A stretch of DNA of 23,760 nt from Candidatus Limnocylindrales bacterium (GTDB lineage Bacteria > Chloroflexota > Limnocylindria > Limnocylindrales > CSP1-4): positions 1 to 23,760 of the forward strand of contig JARLHH010000174.1 in NCBI GenBank assembly GCA_031292335.1. The letters are read 5' to 3'. Below, in pieces: positions 8,509 through 16,352 of the stretch (position 1 is its first letter; every line of letters begins with the position of its first letter). A program made the translations under genes and the position numbers. The notes under the pieces are model-generated. The model had not been told where the DNA came from. It searched no databases and saw only the letters and a list, made by a program, of their open reading frames with translations.

Positions 8509-9024
8509 TCACAACCCCTCGAACACGTCCGGGTAGACGGCGAGCCCGGTCGGGACCGGGTCATCTCCCGGCAGGACGAGCGCCTGGAAGGCGGGACCTG
8601 CCGCATCGTAGGGTCCGTGGATGCCGACGGGAATCGCGGCGGTGAAGCCGAACCGGCCGTAGTAGCGCGGGTCTCCGAGCACCACGATCAGGCGCTCGTG
8701 ACCACGCGCCGCCCGTACGATGCCCGTGCGGACGAGGGCCGAGCCCGTTCCCTTCCCTTGCCACTCGGGGGCCACGGCGACCGGCGCGAGCGCGAGTGCC
8801 GGCCGTCCGCCGACCGTGATCCGGCTCATGGCGGCGAACCCCACGACGTTACGGCGTGATTCGCCATTCGGCCGGGCCACGAGCGCGAGACCGGGCAGCC
8901 AGGCATCCGAGGTGCGCAGGCGGTCGACCAGGAGCGCCTCGTCCGCTCGCCCGAACGCGGACGCCACGACCGCATGCACCGCGGGGAAATCGAACGGTCG
9001 CTCCTGCCGGATCAGCCAGACCAT
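8509..9024 (-). CDS. GNAT-family N-acetyltransferase, YhbS-like
   Basis: The 171-residue protein has the GNAT acetyl-CoA site VAVAPEWQGKGTGSALV (Q-x-x-G-x-G type) and the YhbS-branch stretch VVLGDPRYYGRFGF followed by GPYDAAGPAFQALVL. The acetyl acceptor is unknown; YhbS relatives are mostly uncharacterised. ATG 9024 (MVWLIRQERPFDF) begins directly at the first family strand; the upstream extension is low-complexity. It sits on the same strand as, and 68 bp downstream of, the tetR-like gene, so read-through from the efflux operon is possible but not shown. Confidence 0.88.
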   Translation of the reverse strand: MVWLIRQERPFDFPAVHAVVASAFGRADEALLVDRLRTSDAWLPGLALVARPNGESRRNVVGFAAMSRITVGGRPALALAPVAVAPEWQGKGTGSALVRTGIVRAARGHERLIVVLGDPRYYGRFGFTAAIPVGIHGPYDAAGPAFQALVLPGDDPVPTGLAVYPDVFEGL

Positions 9025-9092
9025 TCGTGGAGGGTACCAGCGGGTTGGCCGCGTTGGGGGCGTCGTCGCCCGAACTGGCTTCCCTGCCCCCG

Positions 9093-9713
9093 TCAGAACC
9101 GGAAGCCGGATTCCAGGAGCGCCATGCCGGCATCGACACGATCGAGGAACCGCTCGGCCGGGTCGTCCGCTTCGTGGGCGTCGGGTGCGAACCAAGCGGC
9201 GATCGCGACACCGATCACCGCACCGGCGAGCGCCAGGACCGCATCGTCGCCGGCCGGCCGGCGTGCGCGCTCTGTCACGAGGTCGGCGATCTCTCCAACG
9301 GTCCTCGCGAACTCCCCGAGCATCGCTGCCTGCAGCTCGGGCACGCTCCGCATGAGCCGCTCGCGCTCCAGCTGCAGGGCCATCTCCTCGCCCGGGAGGC
9401 TCCCGAAGCCGGAGCGGAGCGAGGCGCGCAATGCCTGGACGGCGTTGAGCTCGGGTGGCTGCGCACGGAACGCCTCGATCATGCGTTCGTCGAGGTCGTC
9501 GTAGATGACGAGGTCCGGCTTGGTCGGGAAGTAGCGGAAGACGGTGGAGGGCGAGACCTCGGCCAGGTCGGCGATCTGCTCGATGGAGGTCTCGTCGTAG
9601 CCCTGCTGGTGGAACAGGCGCAGGGCGTGCTCCTGGATCAGGGCCCGCGTCTTCGCCTTCTTGCGTTCGCGCAGGCCTAACCTGGGTGGAACGTCGGTGT
9701 GGGTCATGTGCAT
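9093..9713 (-). CDS. TetR-family transcriptional repressor, probably of the adjacent exporter
   Basis: The 206-residue protein has a clear N-terminal TetR DNA-binding domain: RERKKAKTRALIQEHALRLF, then HTH TSIEQIADLAEVSPSTVFRYF (~42-62), then PTKPDLV. The remainder is a helical ligand-binding/dimerisation domain of the 'acyl-CoA-like/MftR-like' size class (LERERLMRSVPELQAAML). It starts 67 bp after the stop of the MFS exporter gene on the same strand, so the two probably form one transcript and the repressor would be autoregulated. A perfect inverted repeat upstream of the exporter is the likely operator. Two in-frame ATGs (9713 and 9707) are possible; 9713 is taken because GAGCGAGG-like sequence precedes it. 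The inducer is unknown, likely a hydrophobic drug-like compound. Confidence 0.9.
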   Translation of the reverse strand: MHMTHTDVPPRLGLRERKKAKTRALIQEHALRLFHQQGYDETSIEQIADLAEVSPSTVFRYFPTKPDLVIYDDLDERMIEAFRAQPPELNAVQALRASLRSGFGSLPGEEMALQLERERLMRSVPELQAAMLGEFARTVGEIADLVTERARRPAGDDAVLALAGAVIGVAIAAWFAPDAHEADDPAERFLDRVDAGMALLESGFRF

Positions 9714-9780
9714 GGCCTCGCTCTCCGTCGTGGTGGCCGCTCTCGCTCCGGCCCAGTGTCGCCCGCCTGAACTCCTCCGT

Positions 9781-11331
9781 CTAGCCCGCCGTGAGCGGGC
9801 CCGTCGCTGGCTGTGACGTCGCGGCCGGCCGCGCTGACCGTGCCCGGGCGGGCAGGAACAGGAGGGCAAGCACGATCGCGATCAGAGCCACGCCCGCGGT
9901 GATCCGCACGGCGTCGTCCATGCCCGCCACGAATGCCGTCTTGACCGAGGCGAGCAGCTCCGCCGATCCCGTCTGCTGTGCCACCGCGAGCCCCCCGAAG
10001 ACGCTCGCCTTCACGGCCGCCGCCGCCGATGCCGGCAGCCCGCTGACCGCCACCTGCGCCTGGTAGGTCGAGTTGAGGACGCTGCCCAGGAACGACGCAC
10101 CGAAAGCCGGGCCGAGCTTCACGACCGCCTGGAGCAGCGCGGCGCCGACGCCGCTCCGGTCGGCGGACAGCTCCACGAGCGCGGCCGACGCGGCAGTGGC
10201 AAAGCCCAGGCCGCCCCCCAGGCCGACCACGAAAGTCCAGCCCGCGATGAACCCATCGCCGCTTGCGGCGGTCATCGTGGCCCCGACGACGGAGCCGGCC
10301 ACGACCACCGCGAACCCGATCGCGACCGTCAGCTTCGCCCCGATCCGGGCCGTCACGCGATCCGCGGTCACGGCACCGACGATCAGCCCGCCGACCGCCG
10401 GAAGGAGGCGGAGCCCCGAACCCTGCGGATCGACGCCCATGATCGCCTGGAAGTACTGGGGCAGCCCGAACAGGACCCCGAACAGCCCGAAGATGCCGAA
10501 CGCCGTCAGGAGCACCCCCCACGTGAAGCTCCGCGAGCGGAAGAGCGAGAGGTCGATGAGCGGCTGGCCGTCCGGCTTCGCGGTGAGCCGGCGCTCCCAG
10601 AGCGCGAATCCGGCGATGACCACCAGCCCTCCGACCACCGGCATGACCGCGCTGGAGCTGCCCCAGCCATCGTTGCCGGCCTCCACCACCCCGTACATGA
10701 GGGCGACGAGCCCGGCGCTCGAGAGCAGGATGCCGACGACGTCGATGCCGGGCGGGCGGGCCGACCGCGACTCGGGCACGAGTGTCAGCACGGCGATCAG
10801 GCCGAGCAGGGCGACCGGCACGTTCACCAGGAAGATCCAGCCCCACCAGACGTGGCTGAGCATCCAGCCGCCGATGATCGGTCCCAGCGGCAGGCCAATG
10901 AAGTTGGCCGCCCCCCAGATCCCGATCGCGCGCGGCCGCTCCGCCTCGTCGAAGAGCACCGTGATGATCGAGAGCACCATGACGATGAGCGCGGCACCGG
11001 CCAGGCCGAGCGCCACCCGCGCGGCGATGAAGACCTCCGGGCCCGGCGCCAGGGCGCAGCCCAGCGAGCCGACCACGAACAGGAGCAACCCGCCGCTCAT
11101 CACGGCCTTGCGCCCGTACCGGTCGCCCAGCAGGCCCGCCGGCAGCATGCCGGCCACGAGCGCGAGCGTGTAGGCGGTGACGAACCATTGGAGCTGTGAC
11201 TCCGATGCCTTCAGCGCGCCGGCCAGCGTCGGCAGCGCCACGGTCAGGACGGTCACGTCCAGGGTCACTGCGAACACAGCGACCACCATCGCACCGGCAG
11301 CCCACCAGCGGCGCGTCCCCGTTCCAGCCAT
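9781..11331 (-). CDS. MFS multidrug exporter, DHA2 (EmrB/QacA) family, 14 TM
   Basis: The 516-residue integral membrane protein has many hydrophobic segments consistent with 14 TM helices. Family motifs are present: the acidic residue in TM1 (VFAVTLDVTVLTVALPTL), motif A (GLLGDRYGRKAVM) and the antiporter motif C (GLPLGPIIGGWM). Drug:proton antiport across the cytoplasmic membrane is the expected role. The C-terminus ends in a short Ala/Pro/Thr-rich tail; its final codons also encode a small GCCCGC-cgtga-GCGGGC hairpin (9784-9800). The ATG at 11331 is chosen over an upstream GTG at 11382 because GGAGGT precedes it at good spacing and the extra 17 residues are unlike the family. It is the first gene of the exporter-tetR operon. 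Confidence 0.93.
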   Translation of the reverse strand: MAGTGTRRWWAAGAMVVAVFAVTLDVTVLTVALPTLAGALKASESQLQWFVTAYTLALVAGMLPAGLLGDRYGRKAVMSGGLLLFVVGSLGCALAPGPEVFIAARVALGLAGAALIVMVLSIITVLFDEAERPRAIGIWGAANFIGLPLGPIIGGWMLSHVWWGWIFLVNVPVALLGLIAVLTLVPESRSARPPGIDVVGILLSSAGLVALMYGVVEAGNDGWGSSSAVMPVVGGLVVIAGFALWERRLTAKPDGQPLIDLSLFRSRSFTWGVLLTAFGIFGLFGVLFGLPQYFQAIMGVDPQGSGLRLLPAVGGLIVGAVTADRVTARIGAKLTVAIGFAVVVAGSVVGATMTAASGDGFIAGWTFVVGLGGGLGFATAASAALVELSADRSGVGAALLQAVVKLGPAFGASFLGSVLNSTYQAQVAVSGLPASAAAAVKASVFGGLAVAQQTGSAELLASVKTAFVAGMDDAVRITAGVALIAIVLALLFLPARARSARPAATSQPATGPLTAG

Positions 11332-11335
11332 GACG

Positions 11336-11341
11336 ACCTCC
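11336..11341 (-). promoter_or_regulatory. Shine-Dalgarno sequence of the exporter gene
   Basis: GGAGGT on the minus strand, 4 bp before the ATG at 11331. It decides the start in favour of MAGTGTRRWW rather than the upstream GTG. Confidence 0.75.
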
Positions 11342-11391
11342 GCGACGAGCACGTGTGCGTGCCTCTCGTGACAGCGAGACACCGCACAGTG

Positions 11392-11425
11392 CTATTGACA
11401 TCCATAATAGAGTGAATGTCAATAG
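11392..11425. promoter_or_regulatory. TetR-type operator/promoter: perfect 10-bp inverted repeat
   Basis: CTATTGACAT (11392-11401) is exactly mirrored by ATGTCAATAG (11416-11425), with a 14-bp AT-rich spacer. Each arm contains a consensus -35 hexamer TTGACA, one on each strand, so the element covers the likely promoters of both the exporter operon (minus) and the purine deaminase (plus). The stretch is markedly more AT-rich than everything around it. It lies 61 bp upstream of the exporter ATG. Binding by the TetR-family product of the same operon is inferred. The 34-bp size is somewhat long for one TetR dimer, but fits a dimer pair. Confidence 0.65.
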
Positions 11426-11513
11426 AATGCTACGTCAATCGGACGCCGACACCCTGCCGTCCCGCGACGGCCCGGGCATCCGGCTCGGCCTCACATCTGG
11501 TTGAATACCCCGG

Positions 11514-12551
11514 ATGGACCGCGCCTCCTTCGTCCGCCGGCTTCCAAAAGCGGATCTCCACGTCCACGTCGAGGGGAGCCTGGAGCCGGAGATGATGTTC
11601 GAGCTGGCGCTGCGTAACGGGATCCAGCTCCCGTACGACTCCGTCGCCGAGGTCCGGGCGGCCTACGAGTTTCGTGACCTGCAGGCGTTCCTCGACATCT
11701 ACTACCAGGGCGCCGCGGTGCTCGTCACCGAGGCGGACTTCCACGACCTCATGCTCGCCTACCTGGAGCGGGCCCGCGCGGACGGCGTGCGCCGGGCCGA
11801 GATCTTCTTCGATCCCCAGACCCACACCGCGCGCGGCATCGGCTTCCCCGTCTTCATGCATGGGTTCCTTCGCGCGATCGCCGAAGCCGAGGTCCGCTGG
11901 GGGATTTCGGTGGGACTCATCCTGTCCTTCCTCCGCCATGCTCCCCCTCACGAGGCGCTCGCCACGTGGGAGGCGTCCGCCCCGTTCCGGGACCGCCTGC
12001 TCGGCGTGGGCCTCGACTCCTCGGAGGTGGGCAATCCCCCGGAGCTGTTCGTCGACGTCTTCCGGGCGGCGCGCGAGGCCGGCCTCCACGTCGTTGCCCA
12101 CGCGGGCGAGGAGGGGCCCGCGGCATACATCACGGGCGCGCTCGACACCCTGGGCGCCGAACGCATCGATCACGGTGTCCGGTCGGAGGACGACCCGGCG
12201 GTCGTGGAGCGGCTCGTGCGGGAGCAGATCCCGCTGACCATGTGTCCGCTCTCCAACGTGAAGCTCAAGGTCTTCGACCGGATCGAGGAGCACAGCCTCA
12301 AGCGGCTGCTGGATCTCGGCGTCATGGTCACCGTGAACTCGGACGATCCGGCCTACTTCGGCGGCTACATCCTCGACAACTACCTGGCCGTCGCCGACGG
12401 GCTGGGCCTCGACGACGACGACCTGGCCCGGCTCGCCCGCAATTCCATCGAGGCATCGTTCCTCTCCCCGGACGCGAAGGCGGCCCTCCTCCACGAGATC
12501 GACCAGGTTGTCGAGCTCGCGGCGCAGGGTCAGCCCTCGCCCGAGGGATAG
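11514..12551 (+). CDS. Adenine deaminase-type purine deaminase (adenosine deaminase superfamily)
   Basis: The 345-residue TIM-barrel metallo-hydrolase has all Zn-site and catalytic residues: His16 and His18 in ADLHVHVEGSLEP, His196 and Glu199 in VAHAGEEGP, His220 in RIDHGVRSEDD, and Asp277-Asp278 in VNSDDPAYFGGY. AYEFRDLQAFLDIYYQG, EIFFDPQTHTARGI and GVGLDSSEVGNPPE are typical of the adenine-deaminase branch (Aah1-like bacterial enzymes) rather than classic adenosine deaminase. The expected reaction is therefore adenine to hypoxanthine plus ammonia, in purine salvage; the substrate choice is inference. ATG 11514 starts right before the first barrel strand. No good Shine-Dalgarno sequence is seen. 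It is divergent from the exporter operon and shares its promoter region. The C-terminus extends a few residues (AAQGQPSPEG) past the family core. Confidence 0.9.
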   Translation: MDRASFVRRLPKADLHVHVEGSLEPEMMFELALRNGIQLPYDSVAEVRAAYEFRDLQAFLDIYYQGAAVLVTEADFHDLMLAYLERARADGVRRAEIFFDPQTHTARGIGFPVFMHGFLRAIAEAEVRWGISVGLILSFLRHAPPHEALATWEASAPFRDRLLGVGLDSSEVGNPPELFVDVFRAAREAGLHVVAHAGEEGPAAYITGALDTLGAERIDHGVRSEDDPAVVERLVREQIPLTMCPLSNVKLKVFDRIEEHSLKRLLDLGVMVTVNSDDPAYFGGYILDNYLAVADGLGLDDDDLARLARNSIEASFLSPDAKAALLHEIDQVVELAAQGQPSPEG

Positions 12552-12564
12552 CTCCGGCTCGACT

Positions 12565-12580
12565 CCGGGCAGCCGCCCGG
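12565..12580. terminator. Possible hairpin between convergent genes
   Basis: CCGGGC-agcc-GCCCGG is a perfect 6-bp stem with a 4-nt loop, 13 bp after the deaminase stop and 70 bp from the stop of the convergent epimerase-like gene. It has no T-run, so it is at best a weak bidirectional terminator. Imperfect GC-rich repeats fill the rest of this 98-bp gap. Confidence 0.35.
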
Positions 12581-12649
12581 GTCCACCCCCTCCGGCGTCG
12601 TCGCTGCCGCGGCGGCCGGCAGTGCCCGGCCTGGCGCGCCGCCCGCGGC

Positions 12650-13654
12650 TCAGCGAACCGTGAATCCGTCCCCCTGGTCCCGGACCGTCCGGACCGCGTC
12701 GAGCCCCGAGTAGAGGACGAATGCGACGCCGGTCTCCAGCGACTCGCCGGGCTGGAGGGACCGCGCCCGACCGGCCGCCTGGGCCGCCTCGAGCTGCATC
12801 GGGTGGCTCGTCCACGGCTCCAGGCAGAGATGATGGTGGCCGCGCCAGCCACCGTAGACCTGCCAGAGCCAGGCGTGCGGGAAGACCGCCCGGTCGAAGC
12901 TGATCGCCACCCCGCGGCCTGACGACGTGTCGGTGAGGGCGAGCCAGCCCTCAGGCAGGTCGGTCGCCCAGTGGCCGCCGAAGACCGCGTCGGATGCGGG
13001 CCGCACGAGCCGCGCGTCGCGCGATCCGGTTGGGGCGGTCAAGTCCGGCTGGTCCGGCCACTCGTACGCGGTCCCGACCTCGCCCATGCTCGGGCCGGAC
13101 GACACGCCGACCAGCATCTCGTGCCCCGGCAGATCGATCCGATGCGCCGGCGTCACCGCGAAGGCGGGATGGATCCCCCACAGGAAGGGCAGCGGGCGCA
13201 CGTCCAGGTTCGTGAGGCGGTAATGGGCGCGCAGGACTGGCTCGTCGCCGTGGACCTCGAGGGTGCGCTCGAGGCGCGCCGGGGCCATCGTTCCGAGCCC
13301 CACCGCCGCGATCCAGGCTCGGTCGCCCGTGGCGCCGACCTCGGCTGTCCACGGCACGGACCACAGCTCCCCCATGTACGGCAGCAGCTCGCCGTGGAGG
13401 TCGGCTCGATCGCCCGTCGGGAAGATCTCGTCCCATCCTCCGGACCACCAGTCGTCGAAGTTCGCCCCGTAGGGTGCGCGACGCGGCTGCGTCCGCGGGT
13501 TCGACCACAGGAGATTGCGGTCAAGCGCCTTGTCGACCAGCTCGACCACGTGCCCGCCCAGCTGCGGGAGCATCGTGACGCGGAGCGCCGCATTCTCCAG
13601 GACCAGGGCCGGGATGTCGTGGAGGCTCCAGCCCTCCGAGACGTGCGCGCTCAC
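12650..13654 (-). CDS. Aldose 1-epimerase-like (galactose mutarotase-fold) protein
   Basis: A 334-residue protein with mutarotase-fold character: ALRVTMLPQLGGHVVELVDK at the start, SGGWDEIFPTGD, RLTNLDVRPLPFLWGIHPAFAVTP (His in the position of the mutarotase HP-x-F motif), then SFDRAVFPHAWLWQVYGGW and HHLCLEPWTSHP. Such proteins interconvert sugar anomers or bind sugars. In this operon the likely role is to present the right anomer of the imported sugar to the isomerase; that is inference. The start is GTG 13654, overlapping the regulator stop by 4 bp (GTGA), which indicates coupled translation. It is the last gene of the minus-strand sugar operon. Specific substrate unknown. Confidence 0.8.
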   Translation of the reverse strand: MSAHVSEGWSLHDIPALVLENAALRVTMLPQLGGHVVELVDKALDRNLLWSNPRTQPRRAPYGANFDDWWSGGWDEIFPTGDRADLHGELLPYMGELWSVPWTAEVGATGDRAWIAAVGLGTMAPARLERTLEVHGDEPVLRAHYRLTNLDVRPLPFLWGIHPAFAVTPAHRIDLPGHEMLVGVSSGPSMGEVGTAYEWPDQPDLTAPTGSRDARLVRPASDAVFGGHWATDLPEGWLALTDTSSGRGVAISFDRAVFPHAWLWQVYGGWRGHHHLCLEPWTSHPMQLEAAQAAGRARSLQPGESLETGVAFVLYSGLDAVRTVRDQGDGFTVR

Positions 13655-14541
13655 GCGAGGATCACCTCGACGCCGGCCGCGCGGATCCGCTCGACGTGTG
13701 CCGGATCGGCGCCAGCGTCGGTGACGAGCGTGTTCACTGCGCTGATCGGAATGATCGGGGTGAATCCTGACTGGCCCAGCTTCGAGGCGTCCGCGACCAC
13801 GACGACCCGCCGGGCCCGGGCGGCCATCATCGCCCCGACCTCCGCGACGAGCACGTGGGGTGTCGTGAGCCCCTCCTCCGTCGTGAGCCCCTCGCAGCCA
13901 AGGAACACGATGTCGGCCGAGAGCTCGCGGATGCCGGCCACCGCCTGGGGGCCGACGACCGCGCGGTAGTCGGGGAGATAGAGACCACCGAGGCAGATCA
14001 GGTGGGGCGCTTCCCAGCTGCCGATCTCTTCGACGATCGGAAGCGACGGCGTCACCACCGTGATCGCGCCGGACCGGCGCAGCGGACCGGGCATGCGGGC
14101 GGCGAGCGCGGCGACCGTCGTCCCCGAGTCGAGGAAGACCACGTCGCCGGCCGAGATCATCGCCGCGGCAGCCGTGCCGATGCGCACCTTCTCCTCGCGA
14201 TGCTCGCGCGCCTTGCCCGCGTAGCTTCCGAGGTGGCGGGATGCCGCGCCGCCCACCGCCCCGCCGTGCACTCGGCGGAGGCGGCCCTCTTCCTCCAGGA
14301 TCACGAGGTCGCGGCGGATGGACGCGTCGGTGACCAGGAAGCGCCCGGCAAGCTCCGCCACGGAGACTCGCTCGTGTTCCGCGACGAGGCGCGCGATCTG
14401 GTCGCGCCGGTCGCGAGCGCCGGGTGTCCCGAGCGCCGCTGGGCCGCGGAGCGACACGTCTCCTTCCGCCCCGCGCGAGGCGACGCCGAGGGCGCCGCGC
14501 CCCACGGTTCCCGCGGTCGGCGCCCCCGGGTGCGCGCTCAC
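13651..14541 (-). CDS. DeoR/GlpR-family transcriptional regulator of the sugar operons
   Basis: A 296-residue protein. A DeoR N-terminal HTH lies at ~45-100 (RDQIARLVAEHERVSVAELA, then VTDASIRRDLVILEEEGRL and RRVHGGAV). It is followed by the DeoR sensor domain, related to sugar isomerases: VVFLDSGTTVAALAARM, FLGCEGLTTEEGLTTP, VVVADASKLGQSGF. Members sense a phosphorylated sugar intermediate and usually repress. The GTG at 14541 overlaps the permease stop by 4 bp (GTGA). It gives about 40 low-complexity residues before the HTH; GTG 14457, preceded closely by AAGGAG, is an alternative that removes most of this. Its place between transporter and epimerase genes makes it the probable regulator of both divergent operons. 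Confidence 0.9.
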   Translation of the reverse strand: MSAHPGAPTAGTVGRGALGVASRGAEGDVSLRGPAALGTPGARDRRDQIARLVAEHERVSVAELAGRFLVTDASIRRDLVILEEEGRLRRVHGGAVGGAASRHLGSYAGKAREHREEKVRIGTAAAAMISAGDVVFLDSGTTVAALAARMPGPLRRSGAITVVTPSLPIVEEIGSWEAPHLICLGGLYLPDYRAVVGPQAVAGIRELSADIVFLGCEGLTTEEGLTTPHVLVAEVGAMMAARARRVVVVADASKLGQSGFTPIIPISAVNTLVTDAGADPAHVERIRAAGVEVILA

Positions 14542-15356
14542 TTGTTCACGCCCATCGTCAGGCCCTGGATCAGGTTCCGCTGGAAGATCAGGTAGACGAC
14601 GACCGCCGGCAGGGCGGAGAGCAGCGAGCCGGCCATGAGGGCCGGGACGTTGACCACGCGGCCGGTCTGGATCACCGCCAGGCCCACCGTGATCGTGCGG
14701 ACCTGCGGATCGTTGAGAAACAGCAGGCCGATGAGGAGGTCGTCCCAGATCTGGATGAACTGGAGCACGGCGACGGTGGTGATCGCGGGGATGCTGAGCG
14801 GCAGCATCAGCTTGCGGAAGACCTGCCAGTACGACGCCCCGTCCATCACCGAGGCCTCGATGAGCTCCGAGGGGATGCCCCGGTAGTACGTCGTCATGAG
14901 GTAGGTCGCGAACGGCGCGCCGAGCGCCGCGTAGACCAGGACCGCGCCCAGGTACTGGTTGTTCAGGTGGGCAACCCGGGCGATGTTAACGAACTCGGGG
15001 ATGATGATCGACTGCATCGGGATCATCATCCCGGCGAGGATGGCCAGGAAGACCATGCCCGAGCCGCGGAACCCGAGCTTCGCGAAGGCGTAACCGCCCG
15101 TGGTGCTGACCACGATGATCAGCACCACGGCCCCGGCCGTCACGACGGTCGAGTTGATCAGCTCCTGCACGACCGGCAGGACGTTGAACAGCTCCGCCCA
15201 GCTGTCGAGCGAGAAGCCGTTCCCGGAGATGTACTGGTCCTCGGACTTGAACGCGGTCAGCACCATGAACACGAACGGGAACAGCATGACCACGACGACC
15301 ACGCACAGGATCAGGAACATCAGGCTGCGCGTGATCCGGCGCCGGGTGATCCCCAT
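14538..15356 (-). CDS. Carbohydrate ABC transporter permease, MalG type
   Basis: The 272-residue inner-membrane protein has about six TM segments, the first at ~11-33 (LMFLILCVVVVVMLFPFVF). The cytoplasmic EAA loop that docks the ATPase is visible at ~167-186 (EASVMDGASYWQVFRKLMLP). Length and the MalG-like C-terminus (FQRNLIQGLTMGVNK) match CUT1-family carbohydrate permeases. The ATG at 15356 follows the other permease stop by 6 bp. It is expected to form a heterodimer with the MalF-type protein. No ATPase gene is found in the operon, so a shared MsmK/MalK-type ATPase elsewhere is inferred. Confidence 0.94.
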   Translation of the reverse strand: MGITRRRITRSLMFLILCVVVVVMLFPFVFMVLTAFKSEDQYISGNGFSLDSWAELFNVLPVVQELINSTVVTAGAVVLIIVVSTTGGYAFAKLGFRGSGMVFLAILAGMMIPMQSIIIPEFVNIARVAHLNNQYLGAVLVYAALGAPFATYLMTTYYRGIPSELIEASVMDGASYWQVFRKLMLPLSIPAITTVAVLQFIQIWDDLLIGLLFLNDPQVRTITVGLAVIQTGRVVNVPALMAGSLLSALPAVVVYLIFQRNLIQGLTMGVNK

Positions 15357-15362
15357 GGCGGG

Positions 15363-16301
15363 CTAGTCCAGCCGGCTGCGGAAGATCCGCAGCTGCGCAA
15401 GGCTGACCGCGAACACGATCGCGAACAGCACGATCCCGATGGCCGCGGCGTACCCGAACACGCCGACCTGGAAGCCCTGCTGGTAGACGTAGAACTCGAG
15501 CGTGGTCGTCCCGTAGCCGGGCCCACCGCCGGTCATCACGAAGATCAGGCTGAACAGGGCAGTGAACGCGGTGATCAGGGTCAGGATGAAGGCGAACTGG
15601 ATGAACCGCATCAACATCGGGATCGTGATCTGGACGAAGGTGGTGAACCCGCCGGCGCCGTCCACCCGGGCAGCCTCGTAGACGTCGCGGTCGAGAGTGG
15701 CCATCCCGGTGATGAAGATGATCGTGTTGGTGCCGAACACCGACCAGATGAAGGTGATCGCGACGGCGACCATCGCGGAGAGTTCGCCCGACAGCAGGTC
15801 GGTGTGGATGAAGCCAAGCCCGAAGGCGCTCAGGACGTGGTTGAGGATCCCTTCGCCGGCGAACACGCGGAGCGCCACCATGCCGATGACGACCCAGGAG
15901 ATCGCCGTCGGCAGGAAGTAGGCGGAGCGGAAGAAGCGCCAGCCGGGGACGTGCTCGTTGAGCAGGTACGCCACGAGCAGCGGGATGAGGATGGCGAACG
16001 GGATCGACGCCAGCAGCAGCAGGTTGTTCTCGATCACCCGCCAGAACGTCGGGTCGCTGAACAGCCGCGCATAGTTCGCGGTCCCGACCCAGGTGGACGA
16101 GATCCCGTCCCAGCGGGTGAAGCTGAAGTAGACCGCCTGGGCGATCGGCACCGCGAGCAGGAGCAGCTCGAGCACGATCACCGGCACCGCGAACAGGAGG
16201 CCGGCGCGCCGCTGCGACGTCCGCAGGCGGCTGCCGGAAGCGCGCCACCGCCGTCCGCGCCCGCGGGCCGCGCCGTCCGTCGCCGTCGAGAGGGTGGTCA
16301 T
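15363..16301 (-). CDS. Carbohydrate ABC transporter permease, MalF type
   Basis: A 312-residue permease with a short basic cytoplasmic N-terminus (GRGRRWRASGSRLRTSQRR) and about six TM segments beginning at ~33 (AGLLFAVPVIVLELLLLAVP). The stretch YFSFTRWDGISSTWVGTANY is typical of CUT1 MalF/UgpA-like permeases, and the EAA loop lies at ~209-228 (EAARVDGAGGFTTFVQITIP). FVMTGGGPGYGTTTLEFYVY is another family hallmark. The ATG at 16301 follows a strong hairpin in the 51-bp gap after the binding-protein gene and lacks an evident Shine-Dalgarno sequence, consistent with lower expression than the binding protein. Confidence 0.94.
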   Translation of the reverse strand: MTTLSTATDGAARGRGRRWRASGSRLRTSQRRAGLLFAVPVIVLELLLLAVPIAQAVYFSFTRWDGISSTWVGTANYARLFSDPTFWRVIENNLLLLASIPFAILIPLLVAYLLNEHVPGWRFFRSAYFLPTAISWVVIGMVALRVFAGEGILNHVLSAFGLGFIHTDLLSGELSAMVAVAITFIWSVFGTNTIIFITGMATLDRDVYEAARVDGAGGFTTFVQITIPMLMRFIQFAFILTLITAFTALFSLIFVMTGGGPGYGTTTLEFYVYQQGFQVGVFGYAAAIGIVLFAIVFAVSLAQLRIFRSRLD

Positions 16302-16313
16302 CGGGGGAAGAGC

Positions 16314-16344
16314 GGCCGGCGGCGGGCGAGGCCCGCCGCCGGCC
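16314..16344 (-). terminator. Strong intercistronic hairpin between binding-protein and permease genes
   Basis: GGCCGGCGGCGGGC and GCCCGCCGCCGGCC are perfect 14-bp arms around a 3-nt GAG loop. The hairpin begins 8 nt after the binding-protein stop and ends 12 nt before the permease ATG. With no T-run it is more likely a partial terminator or an mRNA 3'-end protector than a full stop. This arrangement is common between binding-protein and permease genes (for example malE-malF) and raises binding protein over permease. Confidence 0.7.
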
Positions 16345-16352
16345 GGGATCGA

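Noticed and set aside
9784..9800. GCCCGC-cgtga-GCGGGC hairpin as a terminator of the exporter gene
   Set aside because: It lies inside the last codons of the gene, lacks a T-run, and the tetR-like gene follows closely on the same strand.
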